Shown here: piece by piece, positions 11,748 to 23,893 of the stretch | Layout: each line of letters starts with the position of its first letter | Position numbering within the stretch: the stretch's first letter is position 1 | Translations under genes and position numbers: made by a program | Assembly (NCBI RefSeq): GCF_030272615.1 | Contig: NC_081411.1 | Location: forward strand, 210,327,744-210,391,743 | Reading direction: 5' to 3' | From: Cryptomeria japonica | Taxonomy: Eukaryota; Streptophyta; Pinopsida; Cupressales; Cupressaceae | Length of the DNA: 64,000 nt | Notes under the pieces: model-generated | Seen by the model: the letters and a program-made list of their open reading frames with translations, nothing else | What the model was told of the DNA's origin: nothing | The model's database searches: none

Positions 11748-11975
11748 ATCATGCGCAACGTACCTGAAGCGTTTGACAGAATGCCCCAGAATGCCCCAGG
11801 GAGACGCCATCTCTTGGAATGCAATAATTGCAAAATATGCAGAATCCGGTCGATCTGATGAAAGGGGTTTAGCAACTTCCAAGAGAATGCAATGGCCCAG
11901 GTTAAGCCAAATTCCTCAACCTTCGCCTGTGCCCTCACCACCTGTGCTAGTTGGGTATATTTTTTTAAAAGTTGC
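11748..11975 (+). pseudogene. PPR protein fragment
   Basis: Fragment of a plant pentatricopeptide-repeat protein, an organellar RNA-binding family. The first frame gives RNVPEAFDRMPQ. A 10-bp tandem duplication of AGAATGCCCC at about 11778-11797 then shifts the frame, and reading resumes as QGDAISWNAIIAKYAESGRS. A further shift near 11895 leads to KPNSSTFACALTTCAS. The order (FDRMP, ISWNAIIAKYA, KPNSSTFACAL) is the consensus of one PLS-type repeat plus the start of the next. Nothing PPR-like precedes or follows, so this is a broken fragment of roughly two repeats. The local base composition is less AT-rich than its surroundings. Confidence 0.75.
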
Positions 11976-12640
11976 CGGTGCAATCTGATCTATTTTAACG
12001 TGGGCTTAGTGAGTGGCAACGTTTTCAGGAATTGATCTGACATATTCGTTGGGAAGGATCGCCTAACTTCTAAGCAAATACGATTGGCACAGAACAACAA
12101 CATTTCCCCTTCCAGGCTGAGAAGAAGGGGAGCTTTCTTTTTGCAGACACTTTTAGAAGCTTTCACACAGCTTCCCTCACCTCTCCCCCATGGCATGTGC
12201 ACCGGCTATCCCCGAAAATGGGTCCTCTGAAAGCTCTCGAACTTTCCAGCCAGAACCAATGTAGTTGACCATTGCAAGATACGTCCAGCATGAGTATTTT
12301 TGCATACCCCCTTTTTGCAACTTTCAAGCAAATGCTATTCGCTAGCGTAAAAGCCCCATCACTCACGCCATCCCTCTCATTAAAGCATTGTCTCCTAGTC
12401 AATGTGTTAATGTCCTCCATTTCAAGCTTCTGCCATCGCTTTTAATGGAAGTGTTGCCCCTGTCGTCGTCCTTACGTCTCTTGCAGGTTTTATTTATTTT
12501 CCAGAATGGATGGGCGTTGGATTCACATGAATATAATGGCTTCTGTCTTGACTAAGAGTCATGGTCGATGGAATAATAATGGTAATTGGTGCCTTAAAAT
12601 CTCTTAAGCCTTGTTTCTCCAACTACTAGTAGTTATTTGA
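11976..12640. other. GC-richer stretch beside PPR fragment
   Basis: Less AT-rich than the surrounding DNA, so it may derive from the same former gene neighbourhood as the PPR fragment. The minus-strand frames at 11990-12202 and 12163-12420 are open but match no family I know. No splice-site pattern could be assigned with confidence. Confidence 0.3.
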
Positions 12641-15141
12641 ACAATTTTATATAGATTTACGAAGTCATTCATCATTTAATATAATGTTCTAGATATCGTG
12701 TAGTCTTACCTCCAATTAGGAGAAATTGACATGACGTTCTAGATATATTGAAATGAATATTGTTTAAATTCATCATTCTATTTATATCTACTTTCTATAA
12801 GAGAAATTTATGAAGATTAATGGTAAGTTTCATGCACAACAAACATTCATTAACAAGAGATATACGAAATAAATAATAACAGTAAACAGTTACAAAAATA
12901 AAACTATTAAATATTCTCTATTTTATTTATAATATCTAAGACATAATGCATGACACGGTGTTGACACAAATGTTGGTCAACTCTCTAGTTTTCAGGGCTA
13001 TTATTTCAGTAATTCAACATGATTGACGAATTTAAGAATATCTTAGCTACCACTGTATTATTCTCTCTCCTATATCCATCTCACCTTAAATAACAGATAC
13101 ATTACTACAAAGTTAACTATGAATTCATATTGCTAACACACCATTCACATATTCGGTAAAATTCACTACCCATAATTATTTTTACTTTGCTAACTTTTAG
13201 CTTCAAGTTTGCCATTTTTTTCTTTTTAATAAGATCTAATGTCTCCCACAATCTCCTCAATGGTCAATCCACATCCAATATAAAATCTAATGGTAATCCT
13301 TATAACTTATATAAAATAACATTAAACTAATTAAGGTATAAAATTATTTTCTAATTGAAACCGTTCTAATTTTGTCTATATCATAAGTTTAAATTTAACA
13401 ATTTCATTCTATTTGTTAATAAAGTAATAGAGTGAAGAATGCTCAACATAACAGCAATATGAATAAAACAATCATAATTATCTTGTACTTGCATTATCAT
13501 GTAACTTTAAATATCCAACCGTACTATTATTGCAGAAATATCGGTTCATTTATATCTTATCTAAATATACTTTGGATTTACATTCTTATGAGATGAACAC
13601 TTCTTAGGCCCTTCCTAAACCTACTATTAAATATAAATAAAATACCTCCTTAGTACTTATTACATCCTTGGTATTTGGAAATATATATTTTATGAGGACT
13701 CACAAGGTAACCAACTAACCTTCATATAGAAAAGTATACACTTATTTAAATCATAACCTTAGTTAAAATGGATGACAATGTCATATAATCGCTTTCTTTT
13801 TTGTAAATAATTACTCCTCATATAAAGGCAACTAGGCCTTCGGACTATAATCATTAGTTTAGTTTCCACACTTCCTTAATCACGATATTGTAATTTTCAT
13901 AATTGGGCAGGCATCTCACATTCCATATTTTCATTATTATTATCCTTCCCGTTAATGATATTAACATGGATACTAATCTCAATTGTTTTAATAGTAATCA
14001 TTCTAAAGGCATTGGACTTCCCAACTCTAGAAAAGTTAGTACTTAGATATTTATTGCATTAACATCTATAATGTGGATTAGGTAAATGGTATTAGTTGGC
14101 CATTGTTTTAAATTGAGATAAAAGGTCAATTCCAACACATATTTTGATAAATTGACAATAAGACTTGATTTCTACTCTTAGTCTTCTATCCAAAATAATA
14201 GAGCAAGGTAAATAGGAAAAGTACTCACCTTCTTGCCATGAGGTTTGATTCGAGCCACTCACTTCTCTTAAGTCTAAGATAGGATCAGACTTAGTCAAAA
14301 TCATTACTACTACATAGCATCCTATCCAAAGGAGCATGAGATTATTAGTCATCATAGAAACAAAGAATCTCCATCCACTATAGGCAAAATAACCATACTT
14401 TAGTCTTTAAAGTCTTTGTTAATACTAGGTTGATACTGAATATCAACTAAACCAAATTGTATTTCTAAATTTGCATACTAAGTATAAAGATTCTCTACAT
14501 AAGACTATTCTACATGAGGAACAAAATCATAATTAAGATGTAACCATAAAAATTAATGTTCGTTCCATCATACTTGAGAAAACAACCTCAAAGTAGTATC
14601 AAGATATAAAACATCAATGTCTAGTTATCGGTGGGCATCACATATGGGAGATTGTGATAGATGTTATCACTAATTTTTAGGTGTTGTCACTATAGTGTGT
14701 TAAGGATTGAAATTATTCCTTGTTGTGGATATTTGTCTTTTCAATATTGATGTCTACAATCAATACATTATGTTGGTGCTAAGTATTATTTATTTATGTC
14801 ACATCGTGCAATTGAGTGCAAAGATATGATACAAAGGATTTTTTAAATTGTTAGATATTGTTATTATTAAGATGTTATAAGTACATGTAGATGTTGGTAT
14901 TGATGTTGATTAGGCAAATTTCTTTCTTGATGAAATTTATGTTGCTCTTTGTTGGAAAGGATACTATACCTGTCAGATGCAATAATTAGTGGATAATGCA
15001 GACTGATATCATGGGTACTCATATAGTGAATCTAGATGAATGTATAGATTCTTGATATTCTTGTACAAAGAATTTGTTTAGATTGTGTTGACATTTAATG
15101 AAGGATCTTAGATGATAGTTGAGTATATCAAAAACTTGAGT
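12641..15141. other. AT-rich intergenic, no gene recognised
   Basis: No supported coding sequence on either strand. The part from about 14640 to 15141 has the T/G-rich texture of a copia LTR (for example GATGTTGGTATTGATGTTG) and may be older LTR sequence, but no boundaries or partner repeat could be found. Confidence 0.4.
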
Positions 15142-16690
15142 TGTTGGATTTTGATTGATGTCAACTTGTTTAATGTTTTAGTTGTGATGTTAGTGTGTGT
15201 TTTATGAATGTTGCAACTGGTCTAGATGTGAAGGTTTTGATGTTGTTGTGTGGTTTGATGGTGATATTGACCAAGTTTGACATGTTTCCTAAAGGTTGTT
15301 GTAGTGGAAGTTTCAATATATAGGAAACAATATTTATTTAGCAAAGAGTTTTTAATGTCCCAACGAAAGATGTTTTGTATTATTCCTCCAATATGTGGAG
15401 AATATGGAGTGTGGTTTTGCATGTAATATTTATGATTTGTGTATGTTGTACTATCATATTTGCAAGTCCTCTATTCTGAAAAGCTAGATTTCATTGTTGT
15501 CATTTTTAATAGTGGGGTGTTTATCAAAACTTGTCTAAAGAATGGTCAATGGTTCTCTAATATTTGGTTTTCTATGATATGTCTTCGAGGATATTTTCAT
15601 TTGGTCTGTGCACTATTCCAATTCTGTTTTCTAGTGATGGTTTGATTGGTAGATAAATTTATTATAAACTTAGTTCTTTCTTGTCAACTAGGTTGGGTTT
15701 TGGTTGATTGAGATGGTATGTCCTATTTCGATCATGCCCTTTGGGTAAGGATATATTTTGGTAGTTGAGTTTGTATATTGATATGGGTCTCACTATGGTG
15801 TGTGTAGATCGACCCTGATTTTTGTGCATTGGAGAATATTTTTGGGCCAACTGGTTTGCATGCTACATTATCTATCCTTGGAGGATGTTTTGGCATGTGT
15901 AGTTCTTTATGTGTATGATTGGTTTGGCTCACCTTTATCTCTTTGAGTGGACCGTAATGGATGTTATAGGTCTAGGTGGCCAAAGTTATATAATATTATT
16001 TATTCTATCTATAGCCAACTATCAACTAGGTTTTCAATTAATTATATTGTATATATCTGAGTACAAATGTATGAGTTGAGTACTAGATGGATGTGAATTG
16101 ATGTGAAGTGGATGTGAATGACGCACAAGGAGATTTGGTATACCAAAAGTGTGAAGGACCACCTGTAAAGAGTTTAAGATAGTGTTTGATTTCAGATATA
16201 TTTTCCATAATTTTGGTCACTTGACACAATGGTTTGAGGATAAGTTTATGACTAGTAGATTTTTCTCATTTCAATTCATTGATCCCTTCTACCTATCAGA
16301 CTAACGTGTGTTTCTTTTAGCAGTCAATGCACTCATTTGTATCTTTCCCTATGATGGTGAGACTTAGTACTTGAAGTCCTTCGTATCTTTCCCTAAGGTT
16401 GTGTTTCTTTGTCTTACAAGTCCTTTCAAGGGTAGTGATCTCCTTGTCCTCAAGCCTAAACATTCTAATCAATTATTTATATTGTGAGTGTAATTCTCAC
16501 CATGGCTTTTTATAATTTAGGGTTTTCCATGCAAATTTAGTGTTTATGTGTTTGTTGTGGTTTGTGATCATATATTTCATAATTGCAACAATAAGTTAAT
16601 TCTTATTTGAAGTTTAATCAATTAGAAGAGAAGTATTTTGAAGTCTAATTTGATTCCATCCCCACTCTTAGTCATGTGTTGTGCTCAACA
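15142..16690 (+). repeat. Copia-C 5' LTR (start approximate)
   Basis: The right end is well supported: ...GTGCTCAACA is followed after one base by a decayed primer site. The left end is placed at TGTTGGATTTTGATTG because copia LTRs commonly begin TGTTGG, but no second LTR is present to confirm it. The start could lie further left. Confidence 0.5.
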
Positions 16691-16691
16691 A

Positions 16692-16704
16692 TGGGTATTA
16701 GATC
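16692..16704 (+). other. Copia-C primer binding site, degenerate
   Basis: TGGGTATTAGATC resembles the tRNA-Met primer site TGGTATCAGAGC with changes and one extra G. Its position just after the LTR end and before gag supports the call. Confidence 0.6.
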
Positions 16705-16748
16705 TTGGTTCCTCTTAATGAGGATTAACGGTTTGAGAAAGATCTACA

Positions 16749-17635
16749 ATGGTGCAAGAAGTTAATTTCAAAGAACTGAAGTTAAATGACACAAGTTACT
16801 CTTACCAGATGGAAATAATGGAACGTCATTTGGAATCCTTGAAAATTAGAATATGGGAGAGTATACTATACTACTCCAACAAATAATCCTGAAACTCTAG
16901 ATGAGGTTAATGCATATAAGGAAAAATGTGAAGGTGAAATTTTTAATCATCAAGTTTTTAAGTGAGTCAATATTTATAAAAGTTATAGGGTTGAAGTCAA
17001 TTAAATAGATTTGGGAGATGTTGAGTAGAGTATATGAAAGTGATTAGAAGACAAAGCAAGCCAAGTTTGAGAACCTACAAATGCCTGATGATGAGAACAT
17101 TGAAGGCTATCTGGATTGAGTAAATGAGATTGTGGGTGTAAACACATGCATTGGTGGTAAAGTAGAAAAAAATGACATTGTCAGAAAATTGATGTTGACA
17201 TTGCCTAAATGCTAAAAACCTACGAAATATCTCACTAGAGAAAGTCAAGATATGGAGAAGTACACCTTGGATCAGTTGTATGGCTTGTTATTCATCTTTG
17301 AGATTATTGATCTAAATGATCTGTGGAAAGAAATGAAAGAAGAAACATTCAAAGCTACCAAGAAGACTAAAAATAAAACAGAAGCAAGAAATGACGTATA
17401 TGATGTAAAAGGAAAATTTGTGACAAGATTGAAGAAATTATCCATAAAATAAAAGGGTAATTTATACTTCAAGTGTTTCAATTTGGGATGAATTGATAAT
17501 TATTCTTCTAGATGTACTTATAGGGAATATTATGGTAGAAGATGTGAAGATGGTAAGAAAAGAAGAGATAATCAAAGGTGGAATAATAGAAATAAGAAAA
17601 TAGACCATAGAGACAAAACTAGGAAGAATTTCTAA
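16749..17635 (+). pseudogene. Copia-C gag remnant
   Basis: Copia gag starting MVQEVNFKELKLNDTSYSY at 16749. Further recognisable parts are NPETLDEV, the LQMPDDENIEGYLD segment, KNDIVRKLMLTLPKC and EKYTLDQLYGLLFIFE. A basic K/R-rich stretch with the remnant Cys residues of a zinc knuckle (YFKCFNLG) follows. Several in-frame stops interrupt it. The longest uninterrupted piece is about 17234-17452. Confidence 0.7.
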
Positions 17636-18296
17636 TCAATCAAGATCTATTTATTTGAAGAAGAGGATGGTGATGACTCAAATTAAGAATCATTGTTTTT
17701 ATCTATATAGAAGAAAATTGATGAAAAGTTTGTTAATCTGAAAGATGTGGAAAATAGTGAAAAATTAGTGAATGTGAAGAGTTCATTGCATGCAAAAGTA
17801 GATACTAAGGCATAGATTATTGATTCCAAATTTTTGAATTACATGATTAGTGATAAAGGAAATTTTATTAATTTTGAGAAGTATGATGGTAGATCAATAA
17901 AATTTATAGGTTAGGAAGCTCTACCAATTTGTGGTAAAGGTACTATTACAATTTATGTTAAGTATAATATTGATGATGTTTACTATGTTAAAGGTTTGAG
18001 ACATAATTGTTTAGTGTGATTTAGATGTGCACTTTGGGCTACAAACTTATATTTCATTGGTTTGGATGTGAAATTAAAAAATGAAGTTTTGGAATATTAT
18101 TTACCAAAGGTATAAGAACTAATGGCAATGTTAACTTTGTGAAGAATAAAAATGGAAGAAGATGTATGTTGGCATAAAAAAGTGAATGCTGGTTGTGACA
18201 CAAAAGGATGGGACATATCAATTTTGATAATATGTCGAAGATGAACTCTAATCATATTGTAAGAGATTTATCAAAGATTATAAAATGTGTTGACAC
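17636..18296 (+). pseudogene. Copia-C protease/pre-integrase remnant
   Basis: Broken copia pol start. Recognisable pieces are IIDSKFLNYMISDKGNF, the protease neighbourhood with the catalytic region decayed; NIDDVYYVKGLRHN, typical of the end of copia protease; and HKRMGHINFDNM...HIVRDLSKIIK, the pre-integrase zinc region. It stops abruptly at about 18296, where kelch copy B begins in mid-gene. The missing integrase and the reverse transcriptase at 25230-25977 suggest one element cut by the inserted block. Confidence 0.7.
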
Positions 18297-18490
18297 TAGT
18301 GCCATACAAATATCAATCAAAAATTAAACAATTGTTGAAACATACCAAAGAAATGATGGAATGTTTATAATTTTATCAAGATATAATTAAGTTTGGACTA
18401 GCGAAGAAATATATATGCTTGCTCCAACCTCCTAGAGTAACTATATACAACCCTATTAATAATTCATGCCAAATTCTCCCTCCTATTCCT
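18297..18490 (+). pseudogene. F-box/kelch protein, copy B, 5' part
   Basis: Second copy of the kelch pseudogene, starting inside the F-box at the sequence equivalent to 2533. It lacks the start codon and first F-box segment present in copy A. Reading gives KIKQLLKHTKEMMEC, a stop (TAA where copy A has CAA), then QDIIKFGLAKKYICLLQP and ILPPIP. The copia-B insertion follows at exactly the same site as copia-A. Immediately to its left is copia-C sequence, so the left edge is a recombination or insertion junction. Confidence 0.7.
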
Positions 18491-18854
18491 TGAAAGATTA
18501 TGATAAAATTGAGAAACACTCAAAAAATAGATATTTTGCTGAAGGACTGTAAAGATAAAATATTTATTAAAAAAATTGTATACGTATGCAAACTACTATT
18601 AAAAACTGAATTAATTAACTTGATACAAATAGATACAATGGGTTGTGTTTTATAGACAAACCTTCTCAAAGTGATGATGAGAAGAATAAAACAAAAAAAT
18701 AAAAAATAAAACTCTATTTTATCTATACATGGAAGTTTGGATAGAGGAGTTGTTGTTCAAAAAACTATTTTATTTAATAAAACTAAAAGCAAAAAAACAA
18801 ATTGCCTTAAAACTTGATCTTTACGATATGTTGTATCTTTCTAGCTTATCTTGA
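18491..18854 (-). repeat. Copia-B 3' LTR
   Basis: 364-bp repeat starting TGAAAGATTATG and ending CTTATCTTGA on the plus strand. The terminal CA is mutated to GA. The preceding 5 bp are TTCCT. Confidence 0.88.
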
Positions 18855-21800
18855 ATCTCCCCTTGAATGATCAACGGAGGTGAGTCCCAACTGATTTTTG
18901 AAGGCAATAAAACTTGTGGTTGGAAGAGCTTTAGTAAAAATATTAGCGACTTGTTCAGATGAAGGATAAAACTGCAACTCCACTTGTCCATCTTGAACCA
19001 AGTCACGAATATAATAATGATGGATCTCTATGTGTTTCATTCTGGCATGAAACACATGTTTCTTTGTCATGGCAATAGTTATACTATTATCACAATAGAT
19101 GGTGGTTGGATGCTTTGGAACCAAATATAGATCTGTCAATATCCTTCTTATCCATACCGCTTGAGAACTTGTCGATGAACCAACCATGTATTTCATTTCT
19201 ATTGAAGAAGGAGCCATTGTTTCCTGTTTCTTAATACTCCAAGATATAACTCAAGAGAAAAATGAAAAAACATAACTAGATCTAGATTTCGTATTATCCA
19301 CTGAACCAACCCAATCTAAATCTATGTAACCAAATAGTTTAAACTTGTTGGTTGGAGAATACTGAATGCCAAAAGTCTATGTACCACTCACATACCTCAA
19401 AATTCTTTTATTAGTCTGTTAATGTGACTCATGGGGATCTTGCATGAATCGAGAGATGAGGCTAATAGCATACATAATATCAGGTCTCATGGTTGTGTGG
19501 TACATGAGGCTACAAACCAAACTCCTATACCGTGTTGCATCAACCTTGGGACTAGCATCTTCCTTGGTTAGTTTTTCACCAAGGGCTATGGGGGTTGTGA
19601 ATTCTTTGCATGCCATCATGTTAAAATTCTACAATAAATCAGCTACATAATTGGATTGAAAAGTAAATATACCTTCTCATGTTTGTTGTACTTCCACACC
19701 AAGAAAATAGTGCATAAGTCCCAGATCTGACATTTCAAACTCTTGTTTCATTTCTGCTTGAAATTTCTCCATGAGAGCTTTTCTATTACCTGTATTGATT
19801 AAATCATCAATATAGAGGCAAACTATGAGAATATCATTACCAATATGTTCTACATAAAAGGTAGACTCTAAGTGGCTTCTCTTGAGTTTTTTCTTTATGA
19901 AATAACTATCAATTATAGCATACCAGGAACGAGAAGCTTGCTTCAACCCAAAAAGGGCTTTCTTCAGCTTGTAGACTAAGTTTTCCATTTAGGGAACTTC
20001 ATAACCCAGAGGTTGTTTCACATAAACTTCCTCATCTATGTAACCATTAAGGAATGCTGATTTCACATCCCTTTGAAATATTCACCATTTATATTGTGCT
20101 GCAATAGACATTATAATCTTTGACTGTATCAAGTCAAGCCATAGGAGAAAAAGTTTCTTCATAATCCACTCTAGGAGTTTGTGCAAACCCTTTGGAAACT
20201 AATCTTACCTTATGGCATTCTACTAAACCATCTGCATGATATTGGACTTTGTAAATCTATTTCACACCAACCACCTGCTTACCTTTGGAAAGTGGAACTA
20301 ATTCCCAAGTATTATTCTTATGAATGGAAGTCATTTCATCATTCATAGCATTAACCCATACAAGTTCTTTCACTACTTCTTCATACACAGAGGGTTACAC
20401 TTTAATTGTACTAAACAGAGCAAAATTAACAATTGGATTTATATTGGTAGTCATTTGATAAATATCAACCAAACTTTGTACCTTTTGTGGATTGGATGTT
20501 GGAGGTGATGGTGGAGGTGAATATTCACCAGAGTTTGTGTTACTTGAAGAACTACGTAAGCTTGGAGGACTAAAACTAGAGCTAGAACTTCTACTTGATC
20601 TTGTGGGGAGAGGAGAAAGAACACTGTCATCTTCCATGTTTATGATTATTGAAGGATTTTCCTACACATCATCTTTTCACTGCCATACTCCCCATTAATC
20701 AAAAATCATATCTTGGCTAACTCTCCATTGCTTTGTCTCTGGATTATAGAATTTGTCGCCTTTAGTTGTAGGAGAGTAGCCCAGAAAGATACTAAGTTGG
20801 GATTTGGCATCCAACTTCTTTCACTTGTGATCTGGAATATGCACATATGCCAAGCATCTAAAGATGCGAAGATGAGCCACTGACAGCTTGTGACTACTCT
20901 AGGCTTCCTTTGGAGTCAAATTTTGAACTATATTTGTGGGACTACGGTTGAGAATATACACTCTAGTGGAAACTACTTCTCCCCAAAAATATTTAGATTA
21001 TTTTTTGTCTTCCACATGATTCATGACATTTGGATAGTGGTACAGTTCTTTCTTTCAGTAATACAATTTTGTTGGGGTGTATATGCGGCAATAACTTGTC
21101 TCTAGATGCTATTCTTAACACAAAAATCAGCAAACTCATTAGAAGTAAAATCTCTCCCTCTATCTATTTTGAGTATCTTGAGAGGATACCCACTTTGTTT
21201 CTTAGCCAATGCTTTAAAATTCTTGAAGCATGCAAAGGCTTCAAATTTTTTCTTCAAAAAATAAACCCAACTGTGGTGAGAGTAATCATCAATGAATGTC
21301 AAAAAATAAAGGTTCTTACCCAATGATGGCTCTTGCATACCACCACAGATATCAGCATGCACAATCTCTAGAGAATATTTGGCTCTCCAAGATTTGCCCA
21401 CTAGAAAAATGTCTCGGTGATGCTTGCCAAGGGCACACCTTGAGAAAACTTCTTCTTTTCCTATGATTGGAGCAAGATCTCGCACCATATTCTTCTTATT
21501 CAACAAAATTAGCCCTTGAAAATTCAAATGACCATATCTTTGATGCCATAACCATGAATCATCTATGATTGATTTTAGTGCATGCAACTTACTAGAAACC
21601 AATTTGAGAGGAAAAAATCTATTCTTTGTTATATAAGACTTTTCTACAAGATAATGATTATTGAATTTATCAAAATCCTTATAGTAGCTATCTTCAAATA
21701 CAACTTTATAGTTCTTTTCTAGAAGTTGTCCTATTCTCAAAAGACTATGTTGTAATTCTATCATAAAGAAAGTATTATGGATATTTGTAGTGTCTCCTTG

Positions 21801-21930
21801 CTTAGTCTTGACTGTAAGCATACCTCTTCACATTACATAAACCTCATTATCATCTCCAAATTTAAATTTACTCATTTAACATCTCAATTGACAAAGAAAT
21901 CAGATTTACCTATCATGAGATTTGAACAAC
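18855..21930 (-). pseudogene. Copia-B pol remnant
   Basis: Minus-strand copia pol in the order protease, integrase, reverse transcriptase, RNase H. The protease reads FDNGCSN. The integrase block (about 21102-21700) includes WHQRYGHLNF, RCALGKHHRD, VHADICGG and FIDDYSHHSWV. The first Cys of the CX2C pair is lost (FSRC). Reverse transcriptase (about 19400-20000) includes LKKALFGLKQASRSWY and LYIDDLI, with both catalytic Asp residues present. RNase H (about 18846-19217) includes YCDNSITIAM, ARMKHIEIHHYYIRD and the tail VANIFTKALPT. The longest open pieces are 21102-21821 (239 codons) and 18846-19217 (123 codons). Confidence 0.87.
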
Positions 21931-22059
21931 CATTGTCAAAGAACAAAACATCCTCTTGGGGTTCTTTTGCCAAATTATATCCAAAAAATTGATAATTCTT
22001 TGCTTCAGAAGACTCTTTTGCATAACTATCTCTTGACTTATTCAAGTCAGATTTCTTCT

Positions 22060-22900
22060 TCCTGCATTCAGATTCATAGTGTCCATATCTTGCACAATAT
22101 CTGCACTATATACTCCTTCCATCAACAAAACTTCTACCTTTTAATTTGTTATTTCCTCGTCTTCTTCCTCTACCTCTTCCTCTGTTATTACCAAAAGATT
22201 CACCTTGAAATTTAACAGTATGTGAGGGAGGAGATTTGGATTTTTCCTTAATATTCATAAAAGATTGGAAAGCTTGCTCAAAACTTTTCATAGAATGTTG
22301 CATGCACTCTTCATGAGACTGCAGAGAACCAATTAACTCTACAACTTTGAAAGTAGTTAGATCTCTACTTTCTTCAATATCAATTACTACTGGATCAAAT
22401 TTAGGAGCAAGAGACCTCAAAAAAAATTCTACAATTTTTTGCTCTGATATAGTTTCACCTTGAGTCCTTGCAATAAATTCATGAATAGACTCAGATTATT
22501 TCATCCTTAAATTTTGAAATTCTATTCAAAATTTTTGAAGTCTTACCAATTTGATTTTATTTGTACCTTGGCATGCAGTTTGTAGAGCCTCACATGCATC
22601 CTTTGATTTTGTTAGACTGGCAATTCGAGGAAAATTGAAACATCCAAGGCAGATTGAATTGTGAAAAGAGATTTGTTATCCTTCTTTGTATCTTCTTTCT
22701 GTCGATTTTTCTATTGTGGTGTCCATATATTGAATGTATCCTGATCAATAGGTTCTATGTATCAACCTTCAACAAATTCCCAAAGATCTTGGGATAAAAT
22801 TAAGGTCTTCATCTTGATATTCCAATAATCATAGTTTTCTCCAGTAAACAATGGAAGCTGAAATGCTAAATATTTTCCATTAGAAATCTAGAAATAACTG
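22060..22900 (-). pseudogene. Copia-B gag remnant
   Basis: Minus-strand gag remnant with FQLPLFTGENYDYWNIK, absent in part from copia-A, and the piece at 22106-22420 (SLAPKFDPVVIDIEESRDLT, then a basic GRGRGRRRG stretch). An intact CX2CX4HX4C zinc knuckle lies just downstream, near 22065-22105. A 44-bp insertion near 22603-22646 disrupts the frame and is absent from copia-A. Confidence 0.8.
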
Positions 22901-22945
22901 TTGTTCTAACCTGCAACCTACACAATTGGAACTCTTGCAACCTCC

Positions 22946-22955
22946 TCTGATACCA
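22946..22955 (-). other. Copia-B primer binding site
   Basis: The minus-strand reading is TGGTATCAGA, followed by GG, two bases inside the 5' LTR. It is equivalent to 7115-7124. Confidence 0.85.
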
Positions 22956-22957
22956 AA

Positions 22958-23305
22958 TGAAAGATTATGATAAAATTGAAAAACACTCACAAAACAAATA
23001 TTCTGCTGAAGGATTGCAAAGATAAATTGCTTATGAAAAAACTTGAATACGCATGCAAACTATTATTAAAACCTAAATTGATTAACTTGATAAAAATAGA
23101 CACAATGCACAAACCTTCTTAAAGTGATGATGCGAAGAATAAAACAAAAAACTAAAAGCAAAAATCTGTTTTATCTATACGTAGTTGTTTCGATATAGGA
23201 ACTGTTGTTCAAAAAACTTTTTATTTGATAAAACTAAAAGAAAAAAAATAAATCGCCTTCAAACTTGATGTTTATTATATGTTGTATCATTCTAGCTTAT
23301 CTTCA
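22958..23305 (-). repeat. Copia-B 5' LTR
   Basis: 348-bp repeat, partner of 18491-18854. It is shorter mainly through loss near 23105, where the ATGGGTT...TATAGACA segment of its partner is reduced. It ends CTTATCTTCA and is followed by TTCCC. Confidence 0.88.
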
Positions 23306-23893
23306 TTCCCATCGGATTCCAACTCATGTTGGCTTCTCAGATGATTTTTTTTAAACACAGGATTGTTCTTTTGGGCTTGAAATATAATGGGTTTTTAATT
23401 TCAAATATTTTGATATATGATTTATTATCTAGTACATGGAAGGAAGGTGCTAAAATTCCCACTTGGAGTAATGTATTGGCTAATACATGTTGTGCCTCAC
23501 CTGAAGGATTAATTTACATTGCAAGAGCATATGGTCAATATAGGTATTATGCAGGAGTTTATAAAGTAGATGAAGACAAGTGGGAATTTCTTCCACGGAT
23601 GGAGGAATATATGAACAAGTGTAAGGGTGTTTTTATTGAAGAAATGTTTAATGTCGTTGGTTTTATTAATAATATAGGTCAAAGATTTGATTCTAAAATA
23701 GGACTGTGGACAACAATAGTAAATATGTCTTTACACAATGAATGGTATGTAAGTGTTTTGTATGCATTCAAATGACAACTTGTGTTTGGAAGCAAAGGAA
23801 TAAAGAAATATGATTGGGAAGGAAATGTGTGGAGAGAATTGGATCCCTTTCCTCAACAGCTTTGCGTTGTTCATGCCACACTGTGGGTTGATC
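23306..23893 (+). pseudogene. F-box/kelch protein, copy B, 3' part
   Basis: The least deleted kelch region in the window. From about 23326 it reads MLASQMIFF, IVLLGLKYNGF, LLSSTWKEGAKIP, LIYIARAYGQYRYYAGV, KVDEDKWEFLPRM, KCKGVFIEEMFNVVGF and GLWTTIVNMSLHNEWYVSVL, then stops at 23773-23775. The spacing fits kelch repeats of plant F-box/kelch proteins. The stop is a CGA-to-TGA change, since copies A and B' both read FERQL here. Beyond the stop the same frame continues through GSKGIKKYDW and ATLWVD to 23893, where homology with copy A ends. It lacks start and end and is not a functional gene. Confidence 0.75.

Larger units (their letters stand above)
18491..23305 (-). mobile_element. Copia-B, duplicated copy of copia-A
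   Basis: Minus-strand Ty1/copia element with LTRs at 18491-18854 and 22958-23305, flanked by TTCCT and TTCCC at the same kelch position as copia-A. Element and flanks all align to 2533-7972, so this is a segmental duplicate and not an independent insertion. It is better preserved at key sites: the reverse transcriptase motif reads YIDD, the protease centre reads FDNGCSN, and the zinc knuckle CRYCARYGHYESEC is intact. It still has stops and shifts throughout, and the gag start codon is lost (ATT for ATG). Confidence 0.92.

Noticed and set aside
12163-12420. 85-codon minus-strand open frame near the PPR fragment
   Set aside because: No recognisable motif, and not in the orientation of the PPR fragment.
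14640-15141. Extra LTR upstream of copia-C
   Set aside because: T/G-rich texture only. No ends, primer site or partner repeat could be identified.
23326-23775. Kelch copy B as a functional gene
   Set aside because: It begins after a copia insertion without a native start, has a premature stop, and its upstream part contains stops.
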